This document shows positions 42,530 through 51,947 of a stretch of 64,000 nucleotides of DNA, in pieces. Every line of letters begins with the position of its first letter. The stretch's first letter is position 1. The DNA comes from Kosakonia radicincitans DSM 16656. GTDB lineage: Bacteria; Pseudomonadota; Gammaproteobacteria; Enterobacterales; Enterobacteriaceae. The notes under the pieces were generated by a model. That model ran no database searches, had not been told where the DNA came from, and was given only the letters and a program-made list of their open reading frames with translations. A program made the translations under genes and the position numbers. Where the stretch lies: positions 3,720,001-3,784,000 of the forward strand of contig NZ_CP018016.1 of NCBI RefSeq assembly GCF_000280495.2, in the 5' to 3' direction.

Positions 42530-42855
42530 GTCCCTGCCTCACGGCGAGCAATAAAATTCGCCGCCGATTCAATCCGGCTCAGCTCTTCCTGGGCTCGCAT
42601 ATTATTCTCAACTTCCCATAAATCGACGGCCGCTTGCAGGTTGAGCCAGAAATCAGCGGATGTGTCAAACGCTTTGGCGAGACGAAAGGCCATCTCCGCC
42701 GTCAGCCGCCGGTTGTTATTAACCAACGCACTGACGGAGTTACGATGCACATGCAATATCTCCGCCAGCTCGTTAATCCTGAGCTCAAGAGGTTCCAGGT
42801 ACTCATACAGCAGGATGTCGCCCACCGTTGTTGGCTTTCTGGTCGCCTGTTTCAT
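42514..42855 (-). CDS. higA: HigA-family antitoxin (Xre type)
   Basis: A 113-residue antitoxin with an Xre-type helix-turn-helix (LRINELAEILHVHRNSVSAL, then VNNNRRLTAEMAFRLAKAFD) followed by WLNLQAAVDLW, the pattern of the HigA/VapI family. The tail after ~90 is charged. It lies 22 bases after the toxin gene, in the toxin-first order typical of higBA. By family it binds HigB and represses the operon. Its 3' end doubles as the artJ terminator. K-12 has nothing between artJ and rlmC. Confidence 0.88.
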   Translation of the reverse strand: MKQATRKPTTVGDILLYEYLEPLELRINELAEILHVHRNSVSALVNNNRRLTAEMAFRLAKAFDTSADFWLNLQAAVDLWEVENNMRAQEELSRIESAANFIARREAGTKKVA

Positions 42856-42877
42856 GTTAAATCCTTAGCGTTATGGC

Positions 42878-43180
42878 TCAATAGATATGCGGATCCAGAT
42901 AGAGGTCATCCGCCTTTCCGTTAACCCATCTGAAAATTAACCGGTACTGCTTATTAACCCTGATGGAAGAATAACCGAGCAGTTTCCCCGATAACTCTTC
43001 ATAGCGATTGCCCGGCGGCGAACGAAGATCACGGTGAGACGTCGCGGCATTAATGATATCCAGCTTGCGGGCCAGCGTAGTGTGAATATCGGCCGGAATT
43101 TTCCGGTGCGGCGTGGTGTGATGAAAGAATTCATCAAGCCATGCATCCCGAAAATATCTGATGCTTATTTTCTTTGGCAT
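42878..43180 (-). CDS. higB: HigB-family toxin (RelE/ParE superfamily mRNA interferase)
   Basis: A 100-residue protein resembling HigB toxins, ribosome-dependent mRNA endonucleases. Family features are LARKLDIINAATSHRDLRSP, GNRYEELSGKLLGYSSIRVN and QYRLIFRW near the C-terminus, with the final PHIY. An AAGGAGG ribosome site lies five bases before the ATG. It precedes higA. It looks intact, but activity cannot be judged from sequence. Confidence 0.87.
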   Translation of the reverse strand: MPKKISIRYFRDAWLDEFFHHTTPHRKIPADIHTTLARKLDIINAATSHRDLRSPPGNRYEELSGKLLGYSSIRVNKQYRLIFRWVNGKADDLYLDPHIY

Positions 43181-43210
43181 TGCAGCCTCCTTGCCGCGTT
43201 CATACCAATG

Positions 43211-43239
43211 ATACTATTGCACACCCGCACTGTGCACAA
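43211..43239 (-). promoter_or_regulatory. Candidate higBA promoter and operator
   Basis: On the minus strand, -35 TTGTGC (43234-43239), a 17-base spacer and -10 TAGTAT (43211-43216). The inverted repeat TGCACA-N7-TGTGCA (43218-43236) fills the spacer, where HigA binding would block polymerase. It is inferred from symmetry and position. Confidence 0.5.
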
Positions 43240-43245
43240 GTGCTT

Positions 43246-44373
43246 TTACATTTTAACCAACAGCGTCAACACCTCGTAATGCGCGGTATGCGGAAACATA
43301 TCAAACAGTTGCACGCGTTCGATGCGATAGCCTGGAAGCTGTCGAATATCTTTCGCCATTGATTGCGCATTACAGCTTGAATAGACGATAAAAGGCGGCG
43401 CCATACGGCTTAAGTAGTCGCATAATTCCGCCCCGATGCCGCGTCGCGGTGGGTTAACCAGTACCAGATCCGGCACGTCCTGTTGCGCAGTGGCGAACTG
43501 TGTAGAATCGAGCGCCTGAAAATGCAAATTATGCAATCCCAGCACCTGCGCCGACTGCGTTGCGCAGGCGATCGCTTCCGGGGCGATCTCGATGCCGGTC
43601 AGCCGCATTTCAGGTGTAGCGCAGTGCAGACCAAAACCGCCAACGCCGCAGAACAGATCCCACATATGCGCGACCGGTAAAGCACGCACCCAGTCACGGG
43701 CGGTGGCGTACAGCGCGCTGGCGACGGCAGGGTTAGTCTGGAAGAAGCTTTGTGGGCGGATCCACAGCGGCACACCATTGAAATTTTCCGCCAGCGCCTG
43801 CTGTTCGGTGAGGAAAATCTCCGTCTCCCCTTCCATGATCGCCATATGCACCGGCTGAATATTTACCGAAATAACCTTTAACTGCGGTAATTGCGCCTGC
43901 AACCACGGCAGCGCGGCGCGCAGTTGCGCCAGCTTAACTTCGGAACGCAATACAAAACGCAGCATCATGCCGCCATCCTGCTGGCTTTCGGTCAGCAGCA
44001 GGTATTTCAGTTCGCCGCGCTTGCGTGTCACGTTGTAGGGCGTTAACCCCGCGCGGGCAATAAAGGGTTTAAGCGCAGCAAAAACCGGGGCAAAAGAGTC
44101 GGGATAGAGCGGGCAATCAGTGAGATCTTCCGGCGTACCGTCGCGGTGCAGCATACCGAGCAGCGGTTTTTCTACGCTGCCGCTGACCACCATTTTGGCT
44201 TTATTGCGAAACCCCTGCTCCGGGCCACTCACCGGCGTGCGCCACTCTGCCACCGGCAACCCTGCCAGCAGGTGACGGAGATCGTCCATCTTAGCGGTAA
44301 GCTGGGTGGCAAGCGGTTGTTCGATCCACTGACAGGAGCGACAGCGACCAGCATCGTAGAGAGCGCACTGCAT
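43246..44373 (-). CDS. rlmC: 23S rRNA (uracil-747-C5)-methyltransferase
   Basis: RlmC (RumB) methylates U747 of 23S rRNA using S-adenosylmethionine. It has 375 residues, as in K-12. The [4Fe-4S] cysteines are at C3, C11, C14 and C87 and the catalytic cysteine is C334 in YSSCNAQS. The SAM-binding segment is [17 protein letters not shown] chose the ATG at 44371-44373 ([11 protein letters not shown]), since the family begins with the cluster motif; the frame is open 13 codons upstream. Confidence 0.97.
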   Translation of the reverse strand: MQCALYDAGRCRSCQWIEQPLATQLTAKMDDLRHLLAGLPVAEWRTPVSGPEQGFRNKAKMVVSGSVEKPLLGMLHRDGTPEDLTDCPLYPDSFAPVFAALKPFIARAGLTPYNVTRKRGELKYLLLTESQQDGGMMLRFVLRSEVKLAQLRAALPWLQAQLPQLKVISVNIQPVHMAIMEGETEIFLTEQQALAENFNGVPLWIRPQSFFQTNPAVASALYATARDWVRALPVAHMWDLFCGVGGFGLHCATPEMRLTGIEIAPEAIACATQSAQVLGLHNLHFQALDSTQFATAQQDVPDLVLVNPPRRGIGAELCDYLSRMAPPFIVYSSCNAQSMAKDIRQLPGYRIERVQLFDMFPHTAHYEVLTLLVKM

Positions 44374-44414
44374 AATAAAGCCTTTCGTTTTGCGGGGCCG
44401 GGATTGTACCACCG

Positions 44415-44885
44415 TTATTGCAGGCGGAAAAAGCGTCGACTGGGCGTGGGGATAAACAGCAGGAACAGCACCAGCATATCAGGCAGTTTTTGCAGCATCA
44501 GCGAACGGAAAATCTCCCGGCGCGATCCACCGGCAATACTGAACAGCTCCGGATAACCATAGCCGAGCGAGGCGGCCCACAAATAGCCGGTAGCGATAAG
44601 CTGCGTCAGAAGATAGAGCCAGCGCGCCCAGTTGCGCCCTTTCACTACCGAAAACGCACAAAGGATCTCGATAAACACCAGCAACAGGCTGCCGAGAAAA
44701 ATCAGCGTCAGCGCCCAGGTCTGTGCGCTGCGCTGGACAAAATCGATAATACCGCGTCCGCCCAGTACATTGAGCACCATCAGCACATCGACACAGCGAA
44801 TGGTGATGATGGCAATAGCCGCCACCTGCACCATCGCGGGTACATTCAGTTTCGCGTGATGAGTGGTTTTCTTAAAGAAGCCCAA
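44415..44885 (-). CDS. ybjO: YbjO, DUF2593 inner-membrane protein
   Basis: A 156-residue protein with four hydrophobic segments ([61 protein letters not shown]). It corresponds to K-12 YbjO in position, length and sequence pattern; its function is unknown. It lies 65 bases after potI and 41 before rlmC, all on the same strand. Confidence 0.88.
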   Translation of the reverse strand: MGFFKKTTHHAKLNVPAMVQVAAIAIITIRCVDVLMVLNVLGGRGIIDFVQRSAQTWALTLIFLGSLLLVFIEILCAFSVVKGRNWARWLYLLTQLIATGYLWAASLGYGYPELFSIAGGSRREIFRSLMLQKLPDMLVLFLLFIPTPSRRFFRLQ

Positions 44886-44950
44886 TCCTGTGATTTCCCT
44901 GTGAAAAAATGCCGCGACAAGCGCGGCATCAGCGACACAATTTCCCGATT

Positions 44951-45805
44951 TTAATGAGAATGATCTTGTCTTGCACGCTGGATATCGCGAATCCGCTGCT
45001 TTTCCGTGCGCGCCATCAGATACCAGGCGATTAAACCAACAATCCCGACCACGCCAAGGATCAGCGTCGCCAGCGCGTTGATTTCCGGGTTCACCCCCAT
45101 GCGCACACTGGAGAAGACCAGCATCGGCAACGTTGTCGCGCCCGGCCCGGAGACAAAGCTGGCGATCACCAAATCATCCAGCGACAGCGTAAAGGCCAGC
45201 AGCCAGCCGGAGATCACCGCAGGCATGATCATCGGCAGCGTAATAACAAAAAAGACTTTCAGCGGTGTGGCGCCCAGATCCATCGCCGCCTCTTCAATCG
45301 AGCGATCGAGTTCACGCAGGCGTGAGGAGATCACCACCGCCACATAAGCAGTACAGAACGTGACGTGCGCCAACCAGATGGTTAACATCCCGCGATCCGA
45401 AGGCCAGCCAATCGCATGCCCGAGGGCGACAAACAGCAGCAGCAGCGACAGACCGGTAATCACATCCGGCATCACCAGCGGCGCAGTGATCATAAAAGCA
45501 AAACCGTTGGAACCACGGAAGCGGCCAAAACGCACCATCACAACAGCGGCTATGGTGCCGAGGATCGCCGCCATGGTGGCCGCACAGGCGGCAATGGTCA
45601 GGCTTAAACCCACCGCGCTCATCATCGCATCATCATGGAACAGTTCGCCGTACCAGCGCGTTGACCAGCCCGCCCATACCGTGACCAGCTTCGAACTGTT
45701 GAACGAGTAGATCACCAACATCAGCATTGGCGCATACAGGAATGAGAACCCAAGCACCAGAATCAGGATACGCCACGGCGATCGCACTACCGGTAAGTTG
45801 TTCAT
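44951..45805 (-). CDS. potI: Putrescine ABC transporter permease PotI
   Basis: Second permease of the PotFGHI putrescine importer, with 284 residues and six helices. The coupling motif is SIEEAAMDLGATPLKVFFVI. I chose the ATG at 45803-45805 (MNNLPVVRSPWR), which overlaps the potH stop by four bases; an upstream GTG/ATG frame is less likely. It is the last gene of the transporter operon. Confidence 0.96.
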   Translation of the reverse strand: MNNLPVVRSPWRILILVLGFSFLYAPMLMLVIYSFNSSKLVTVWAGWSTRWYGELFHDDAMMSAVGLSLTIAACAATMAAILGTIAAVVMVRFGRFRGSNGFAFMITAPLVMPDVITGLSLLLLFVALGHAIGWPSDRGMLTIWLAHVTFCTAYVAVVISSRLRELDRSIEEAAMDLGATPLKVFFVITLPMIMPAVISGWLLAFTLSLDDLVIASFVSGPGATTLPMLVFSSVRMGVNPEINALATLILGVVGIVGLIAWYLMARTEKQRIRDIQRARQDHSH

Positions 45806-46755
45806 GCGTGATCCCCCGCCTGTTTCTGCTGATGTTTGTGGAACCACATGATCGGCACAATCAGCAACAACAGCATGATCACCGCCACCGCAGAAGCCAC
45901 CGGCCAGTCGCGGTTATTAAAGAACTCCTGCCACAGCACGCGCCCAATCATAATGCTGTCCGGGCCTCCAAGCAGTTCCGGGATCACAAACTCCCCCACC
46001 GCCGGGATAAACACCAGCATCGACCCGGCGATAATCCCGCCTTTGGTCAGCGGCACAATCACGCTGAAGAAGGTTTTCAGCGGTCGCGCGCCGAGATCCA
46101 GCGAGGCTTCCACCAGCGAATAGTCGATACGCGTTAACGCGGTATAAATCGGCAGCACCATAAACGGCAGATAGGCGTAAACGATGCCAATATAGACCGC
46201 CAGGTTGGTGTGCAGAATATTCAGCGGCTGATCGATAACGCCCAGCCACATCAGGAAGTTATTCAGCACGCCGTTGCTTTTCAAAATGCCCATCCACGCG
46301 TACACGCGGATCAGGAACGAGGTCCACGACGGCAGAATCACCAGCAATAGCAGAATATTGCGCGTTGACGGCTTACTGTGCGCCACCGCCCAGGCCAGCG
46401 GATAACCAAGCAGCAAACAGCACAGCGTGGAAATCGCCGCCACTTCCAGCGATTGCAGGTACGCCTCGATATAGAGCGGATCGTCGGTCAGTTGCAGGAA
46501 GTTGCCGATATTCAGCGTGACCGTAAGCTGGCTGTCGGCCCACTCAATCAGATCGGTATACGGCGGGATCTGGCGCGCCATCTCTGCAAGGCTGATTTTG
46601 AAGACAATCAAAAACGGCAGCAGAAACAGCAAAATAAGCCAGACATAGGGCAGCGCAATCACCAACTTACGCCCGTGGCGCATCTGCATACGCGCCAGCC
46701 ACAGTGTTAAACCGCCCGGTTTTTCAACGCGGGCCGGCGGCTCCAGTGTACTCAT
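45802..46755 (-). CDS. potH: Putrescine ABC transporter permease PotH
   Basis: Permease of the putrescine importer, with 317 residues and six helices. The coupling motif is SLVEASLDLGARPLKTFFSV and the segment PSWTSFLIRVYAWMGIL is conserved. I chose the ATG at 46753-46755 with AAGGAG five bases upstream; the adjoining in-frame GTG at 46758 is too close to that site. It lies nine bases after potG and overlaps potI by four. Confidence 0.96.
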   Translation of the reverse strand: MSTLEPPARVEKPGGLTLWLARMQMRHGRKLVIALPYVWLILLFLLPFLIVFKISLAEMARQIPPYTDLIEWADSQLTVTLNIGNFLQLTDDPLYIEAYLQSLEVAAISTLCCLLLGYPLAWAVAHSKPSTRNILLLLVILPSWTSFLIRVYAWMGILKSNGVLNNFLMWLGVIDQPLNILHTNLAVYIGIVYAYLPFMVLPIYTALTRIDYSLVEASLDLGARPLKTFFSVIVPLTKGGIIAGSMLVFIPAVGEFVIPELLGGPDSIMIGRVLWQEFFNNRDWPVASAVAVIMLLLLIVPIMWFHKHQQKQAGDHA

Positions 46756-46764
46756 CACCGCTCC

Positions 46765-47916
46765 TTAAACCGTCAGAACCACACAACTATCGGCATCCCA
46801 ACAGAGACGAACTTCGTCGCCCCAGGTTGGCGCGCCTTTACGGTAGCGATGCGCGTTTTGCAACTGGGCGCTGATCATCTGCCCGCTTTGCACACGCACG
46901 TGATAAATAGAAAGGTCGCCAAGGTAGGCAATATGCACCACTTCGCCGACGGCAAAGTTGTAGCCATCGGCTGGCGGCTCGTCGCAGAGCATGATTTTTT
47001 CCGGGCGCAGCGCCACGTACACCGGCACGTTGTCCACCACCGATGCATCCGGATCGACCTTCAGCGGATGCACCAGCCCAGGAGATTCGACCACCAGGCC
47101 ATCATCCTGACGCTCTTTCAGCAACCCTTCGAAGACATTGACCGAGCCGATAAATTCAGCGCTGTAGCGGGTGGTCGGATGCTCATAAATCTCTTCCGGC
47201 TCGCCAATCTGCACGAATTTACCACGGTTCATGATGGCGATACGGCCAGCCATGGTCATCGCCTCTTCCTGATCGTGCGTTACCATTACGCAGGTCACGC
47301 CAACGCGCTCGAGGATATCCACCACTTCCAGTTGCATGCGGTCGCGCAGTTTTTTATCCAGCGCGCCCATCGGTTCATCCAGCAGCAGCAATTTCGGGCG
47401 TTTCGCCAGACTGCGCGCCAGCGCCACGCGCTGACGTTGCCCGCCGGAAAGCTGATGCGGCTTACGTTTGGCGAACTCGCTCATATGCACCAGATTGAGC
47501 ATCTCCGCCACGCGGCTGGCAATTTCCGCTTTCGGCAACTTGTCCTGTTTCAGCCCGAACGCGATGTTCTGTTCAACCGTCATATGCGGGAACAGGGCAT
47601 AAGACTGAAACATCATATTGATGGGGCGCAGATATGGCGGCACGTGCGCCAGATCGACGCCGTCGAGCATAATTTGCCCCTGCGTTGGCTGCTCAAAACC
47701 GGCCAGCATACGCAGCAAGGTCGATTTGCCGCAGCCGGACGCGCCTAGCAGTGCAAAAATTTCGCCTTTGTAGATAGTGAGGCTGACATCATCAACGGCA
47801 TGCTGGCCGTCAAACGATTTGGTCAGATTGCGGATTTCAAGCAGCGGCGTCAGATCCTTGCGGCTCTTCGCCTGCGGGCGGGGAATAGCGTCGTTCAATC
47901 CAGTGCTCTCCGGCAT
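46765..47916 (-). CDS. potG: Putrescine ABC transporter ATP-binding protein PotG
   Basis: ATPase of the putrescine importer. It shows Walker A GASGCGKSTLL, signature LSGGQRQRVALARSL, Walker B LLLLDEPMGALD and a C-terminal TOBE-type regulatory domain. The start is uncertain. The ATG at 47914-47916 has AGGG eight bases upstream and gives 383 residues. A TTG at 47896-47898 with GGAG upstream would give the 377-residue K-12 form (xNDAIPRPQAK). An ATG at 47922 is poorly spaced. It follows potF after a gap with two hairpins. Confidence 0.94.
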   Translation of the reverse strand: MPESTGLNDAIPRPQAKSRKDLTPLLEIRNLTKSFDGQHAVDDVSLTIYKGEIFALLGASGCGKSTLLRMLAGFEQPTQGQIMLDGVDLAHVPPYLRPINMMFQSYALFPHMTVEQNIAFGLKQDKLPKAEIASRVAEMLNLVHMSEFAKRKPHQLSGGQRQRVALARSLAKRPKLLLLDEPMGALDKKLRDRMQLEVVDILERVGVTCVMVTHDQEEAMTMAGRIAIMNRGKFVQIGEPEEIYEHPTTRYSAEFIGSVNVFEGLLKERQDDGLVVESPGLVHPLKVDPDASVVDNVPVYVALRPEKIMLCDEPPADGYNFAVGEVVHIAYLGDLSIYHVRVQSGQMISAQLQNAHRYRKGAPTWGDEVRLCWDADSCVVLTV

Positions 47917-47959
47917 AAACATCACCCTGTTTCAACAGGTTGACTTACAAATGGCTGAA

Positions 47960-48011
47960 CAGAGGCGCAGTACCTCTGTCCAGCTTTGGGGCAATCGCAC
48001 CATGTTGGTGC
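47960..48011 (-). repeat. Two hairpins in the potF-potG gap
   Basis: CAGAGG/CCTCTG arms lie at 47960-47965 and 47973-47978. GCACCA/TGGTGC arms lie at 47997-48002 and 48006-48011 with loop TGT. Neither is followed by a T tract on the minus strand. Structures after a periplasmic-binding-protein gene often protect its mRNA and keep it more abundant than the downstream message. Confidence 0.6.
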
Positions 48012-48038
48012 ATTCAAATCACCGGTCAGGTAATTGAT

Positions 48039-49151
48039 TTACTTGCCGCTTTTAACTTTAGTCCATGCGCGGGTTCTTACGCGGTCAATCTTCGGATCCT
48101 GGACTTTCAGCGTAAACAGTTTGGCGAAGACATCCGGCGGCGGGAAGATTGCCGGATTGTTACGCACTTCTTCGCTGATCAGTGGGACAGAGGCTTTGTT
48201 GCCGTTCGCGTAGAACACGTGATCGCTGATATGAGCAATCACATCCGGGCGCATCAGATAGTTAAGGAACTGATAAGCCTCATCTTTATTTTTCGCATCA
48301 GCAGGCATCGCGAAGACGTCAAAGAATGCCAGCGCGCCCTCTTTCGGAATGGTGTAGGTCACGTTGACGCCGTTTTTCGCTTCTTTCGCGCGGTTAGCGG
48401 CCTGCCATACGTCCCCTGCCCAACCAATCGCCACGCAGATGTCGCCGTTAGCCAGATCGTTGATGTATTGCGAAGAGTGGAAATAACGGATATTCGGACG
48501 CAGCTTCAGCAGCAAATCCGTTGCCGGACCGGTGTAATCATCCGCTTTGTTGCTGTTCGGATCTTTGCCGAGGTAGTTCAGCACGGTGGCAAAAATCTCT
48601 TCCGGCGCATCGAGGAAAGAGACGCCGCAGCTTTTCAGTTTTTCCAGGTTTTCCGGCTTCAGCACCAGATCCCAACTGTTCACCGGCGCATCTTTGCCCA
48701 GGGCAGCTTTAACTTTATCGATGTTATAACCAATACCGGTGGTCGCCCACAGGTACGGCATGGCGTATTTGTTGCCCGGGTCATGCTTGGCAACCATTTT
48801 CAGCACGTCTGGATCGAGGTTCTTCCAGTTTGGCAGCTTGCTCTTATCCAGCGGCTGGAACACGCCGGCTGCCAGCTGGCGCTCAAGGAAGCTTGCCGAC
48901 GGCACCACCAGGTCGAAGCCGGTGCTGCCCGCCATCAATTTGCCTTCCAGCACCTCGTTGGAGTCAAACACGTCATAAACGACTTTAATACCGGTTTCTT
49001 TTTCGAAATTTGCGACGGTGTCCGGCGCAATATAATCAGACCAGTTGTAAACATGCAGCGTCTTTTGCTCGGCTGCGAGCGTGCTGGCAGAGACAGCCAT
49101 CAACGCACCCGCGACAAGACCTGATACCCATTTTTTGCTCAAGGCGGTCAT
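48039..49151 (-). CDS. potF: Putrescine-binding periplasmic protein PotF
   Basis: Periplasmic receptor of the putrescine importer. It has 370 residues, as in K-12. The signal peptide ends in MAVSASTLAA. The mature protein starts EQKTLHVYNWSDYIAPDTV, the typical PotF/PotD opening with the ligand-contacting WSDY. It is the first gene of potFGHI; the promoter lies in the 351-base region upstream. Confidence 0.97.
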   Translation of the reverse strand: MTALSKKWVSGLVAGALMAVSASTLAAEQKTLHVYNWSDYIAPDTVANFEKETGIKVVYDVFDSNEVLEGKLMAGSTGFDLVVPSASFLERQLAAGVFQPLDKSKLPNWKNLDPDVLKMVAKHDPGNKYAMPYLWATTGIGYNIDKVKAALGKDAPVNSWDLVLKPENLEKLKSCGVSFLDAPEEIFATVLNYLGKDPNSNKADDYTGPATDLLLKLRPNIRYFHSSQYINDLANGDICVAIGWAGDVWQAANRAKEAKNGVNVTYTIPKEGALAFFDVFAMPADAKNKDEAYQFLNYLMRPDVIAHISDHVFYANGNKASVPLISEEVRNNPAIFPPPDVFAKLFTLKVQDPKIDRVRTRAWTKVKSGK

Positions 49152-49502
49152 ATCTCATTCCTTCTGGAAAAGCCCGTTAACATACGAACCAAATGTACGC
49201 ATTTTAAGGTATGCAAGAATCATGCATATTTTGTCACTCTGCACAGCCTCGGAGGAGAAAACTCTTCCGGCAGACACCGCATGCTGTTGTAAGCAGCGCA
49301 AGAATAACTGTAGCCAGGGTTTGAGGCTATAGGTCAGATTAAAAAACGCGGTTTATCAATTTTTTATGCAGGATCTGTCTATGGGATAAGCCTTCACCGC
49401 CGGAATTGCGGTGAATAGTTCTTTAAAGAAAGGTTAAAAGCAGAATAAAAATATTTATTTTGCAGCCGCGCTGGCAGCGACTGCATGAATTGCGGCAAAG
49501 AG
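49152..49502. other. ybjN-potF intergenic region
   Basis: These 351 bases lie between ybjN and potF, both on the minus strand. They hold the potF promoter region and a hairpin with perfect eight-base arms TTCACCGC (49393-49400) and GCGGTGAA (49408-49415). The hairpin may terminate the rimK-ybjN message, though its downstream T run is weak. I see no gene. Confidence 0.55.
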
Positions 49503-49988
49503 TCAGTGGAGAAAATTGCGCGTTGCGTCGCCCATGACGGCCTCTTCCTCGCTGTCTGTCGCAAGAAACAGCAGCTGGTGCGCGTTGGCTTCCATAATCA
49601 CCATAGAAATCTGCTCCTCGCTCTGGCGCATAAACCAGGCGAACTGCTCGAAGGTGACTCCCGGCCCAACGCATAAAGACTGACATACCACCAGCTTCGG
49701 CAGATTATCATCCTGAATATCGAGAAACGCTTTTACGGTCAACGAACTGGCGTTAATGGCAGAGAGATCCGCTGACAGCGCCAGCAGCGCCGAAGGTTTA
49801 ACTTCCGCCATCGCCGTAAACAGCATGATGTCATTAACCAGGTCAAGTTTCGCATCGAACACGCCATCAAAATTTTGCATATGCGGCAGGTGCAGCGCCT
49901 GACAGTTATCACACTCAAAAAAAGTGATGCCCAGTTCGTCGAGCCAGTGACGAAGCGTGTCCAGACCAGGAACGACGAGTGAATCCAT
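49503..49988 (-). CDS. ybjN: YbjN, putative sensory transduction regulator
   Basis: A 161-residue protein of the YbjN family, with a fold resembling type III secretion chaperones. In E. coli and Erwinia it affects motility, biofilm and exopolysaccharide. Conserved segments are SLVVPGLDTLRHWLDELG, FFECDNCQALHLPHMQN and FEQFAWFMRQSEEQISMVI. I chose the ATG at 49986-49988 (MDSLVVPG), the family start. The C-terminal tail (DSEEEAVMGDATRNFLH) differs from K-12. It lies 84 bases after rimK. Confidence 0.93.
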   Translation of the reverse strand: MDSLVVPGLDTLRHWLDELGITFFECDNCQALHLPHMQNFDGVFDAKLDLVNDIMLFTAMAEVKPSALLALSADLSAINASSLTVKAFLDIQDDNLPKLVVCQSLCVGPGVTFEQFAWFMRQSEEQISMVIMEANAHQLLFLATDSEEEAVMGDATRNFLH

Positions 49989-50072
49989 AACGTAATACTC
50001 TCTTACTGAAAAAATTACCCATAGCTTACGCAAAAAGCACGGCAAGCACCATTAATAGCGCAGGGAAATGCC

Positions 50073-50975
50073 CTAGCCGCCTGTTTTCAGGCAAAATCCA
50101 GGCGTTGCCTGACGCTCAATCCACTGGATCATTCGCCCGGCGATATCGATGCCGGTGGCCTTTTCGATGCCTTCCAGCCCCGGCGACGCGTTCACTTCCA
50201 TCACCAGCGGCCCGCGACTGGCGCGCAGAATATCCACGCCCGCCACATCCAGCCCCAGAGTATGCGCAGCAGCCAGCGCGATTTCGCGTTCGCGCGGCGT
50301 GATGTTGGCGACAGTCGCCTGCCCGCCGCGGTGCAGGTTGGAGCGAAAATCCCCCTCTTTCGCCCGGCGTTCAATGGCCGCAACCACTTCATTGCCGACA
50401 ACAAGACAGCGGACATCGCACCCTTTGGCTTCGGCGATAAACTCCTGCACCAGGATATGCGCATTCAGGCCGCGAAACGCGTCAATCACGCTTTCTGCCG
50501 CCTGGCGGGTTTCCGCCAGCACCACGCCAATCCCCTGCGTGCCTTCCACCAGCTTTACCACCAGCGGCGCGCCGCCGACCATATCGATCAGATCGCTGGT
50601 GTCATCCGGCGAATGCGCAATACCGGTCACCGGTAAATCGATCCCCTGGCGTGCCAGCAGTTGCAGCGAGCGCAGTTTATCTCTGGCGCGGGTAATGGCG
50701 ACGGATTCATTGAGCGGATAGCTGCCCAGAATTTCAAACTGGCGCAGCGCAGCCGTACCGTAAAAGGTAATGGCGGAGCCAATGCGTGGGATCACCGCAT
50801 CAAAATGCGGGAGCTGACGCCCTTTATAGTGAATGGACGATGCCGCAGGGCTGATATTCATGTAACAGGAGAGTGGATCGAAAATTTCGACCAGATGGCC
50901 GCGCTGCGTAGCCGCTTCGCGCAGGCGTTTACATGAATAGAGCGTTCCGTCCCGGGACAATATGGCAATTCTCAC
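50073..50975 (-). CDS. rimK: Ribosomal protein S6--L-glutamate ligase RimK
   Basis: ATP-grasp ligase that adds glutamate residues to the C-terminus of ribosomal protein S6. It has 300 residues, as in K-12. ATP-grasp segments are [40 protein letters not shown] and [15 protein letters not shown]. The start is GTG at 50973-50975 ([10 protein letters not shown]). It lies 72 bases after nfsA and probably belongs to the nfsA-rimK-ybjN run. Confidence 0.96.
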   Translation of the reverse strand: MRIAILSRDGTLYSCKRLREAATQRGHLVEIFDPLSCYMNISPAASSIHYKGRQLPHFDAVIPRIGSAITFYGTAALRQFEILGSYPLNESVAITRARDKLRSLQLLARQGIDLPVTGIAHSPDDTSDLIDMVGGAPLVVKLVEGTQGIGVVLAETRQAAESVIDAFRGLNAHILVQEFIAEAKGCDVRCLVVGNEVVAAIERRAKEGDFRSNLHRGGQATVANITPREREIALAAAHTLGLDVAGVDILRASRGPLVMEVNASPGLEGIEKATGIDIAGRMIQWIERQATPGFCLKTGG

Positions 50976-51047
50976 CCTGCACCTCGCTAAAAAGAGCCGT
51001 TAAAGCTCGCGTATCATACACGCAGCGAAGAGCAGGATGAACGGGAA

Positions 51048-51770
51048 TTAGCGTGTTGCCCATCCCTGTTTATGCAAATAATCGAGAATAAAAGGACGAT
51101 TCTCTTTAATCAGCGTGCGACGGATATGATCGCTCCACGTATCGCGGCGCGTATTGCTGCCACGCGTCAGATAGTAGTTAGCGATCTCTTCGTCATACTG
51201 CGCCAGCACATCGCGATCCAGCGGCTGATAATGGTTTTCATGCACCAGCAGCGACGCTGGCATCCGCGGTTTTAACCCCGGATCGTCCGCCGGCCAGCCA
51301 AGGCACAGGCCAAACAGCGGCAGCACATGTTTTGGCACCTGTAACAGTTCACCCACCGCTTCGATATTGTTACGAATCCCGCCGATATAAACACCGCCAA
51401 GCCCCAGAGATTCCGCAGCCGTAAAGGCGTTTTGCGCCATCAGCGCGGTATCCACCACACCCAGCAGCAGCTGTTCCGCAAGACCGGGTTTCGCTTCCGG
51501 GCTGATCTCAAAGTTACGATGGAAATCCGCGCAGAACACCCAGAACTCAGCCGCCTGAGCGACATGCTGCTGCCCGCCGGTCAATGTCACCAGTTGCTCA
51601 CGCATCGCCCTATCGGTTATCCGAATAATCGAGCTGCATTGTAAAAAGCTGGAGCTGGAGGTCGCCTGCGCGCTGGCGATAATCGCTTCACGCTGCTCCT
51701 GTGTGACTGGTTGATCGGTAAAGTGGCGAATGGAACGATGGGCGCACAGCAAGTCAATCGTTGGTGTCAT
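51048..51770 (-). CDS. nfsA: Oxygen-insensitive NADPH nitroreductase NfsA
   Basis: Major FMN-dependent type I nitroreductase that reduces nitroaromatics and quinones with NADPH. It has 240 residues. Features are CAHRSIRHFTDQPVTQEQRE, SSSFLQCSSIIRITD and GLGGVYIGGIRNN. I chose the ATG at 51768-51770 (MTPTIDLLC). The frame continues far upstream through the antisense strand of grxA, which is not coding. In K-12 ybjC precedes nfsA in the same operon; here it is missing and nfsA faces grxA directly. Confidence 0.96.
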   Translation of the reverse strand: MTPTIDLLCAHRSIRHFTDQPVTQEQREAIIASAQATSSSSFLQCSSIIRITDRAMREQLVTLTGGQQHVAQAAEFWVFCADFHRNFEISPEAKPGLAEQLLLGVVDTALMAQNAFTAAESLGLGGVYIGGIRNNIEAVGELLQVPKHVLPLFGLCLGWPADDPGLKPRMPASLLVHENHYQPLDRDVLAQYDEEIANYYLTRGSNTRRDTWSDHIRRTLIKENRPFILDYLHKQGWATR

Positions 51771-51851
51771 GATGAAGAATCCCCGTATAAACAAGACCCC
51801 GAGTATAGGACAGAGACACAGGATCGCAGTAAACCGAAATTGTCCTGAAAG

Positions 51852-51871
51852 GTTGCAGAGATTAATGCAAC
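51852..51871. promoter_or_regulatory. Dyad in the nfsA-grxA divergent promoter region
   Basis: GTTGCA (51852-51857) and TGCAAC (51866-51871) form a perfect six-base dyad with an eight-base spacer, midway between the two start codons. E. coli nfsA is SoxS/MarA-controlled and grxA is OxyR-controlled, but this dyad does not obviously fit either consensus. Confidence 0.35.
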
Positions 51872-51947
51872 AGGCAAAACCTGCTTTCCAACAGGCCGGG
51901 GGTTGGTCATGATAGCGACCATTAACCTTCAGGTTTAAGGAGAGAGT

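Noticed and set aside
47940..49124. 394-codon open frame on the plus strand across potF
   Set aside because: It is antisense to the well-conserved potF gene, has no ribosome site, and its composition is that of a complement reading.
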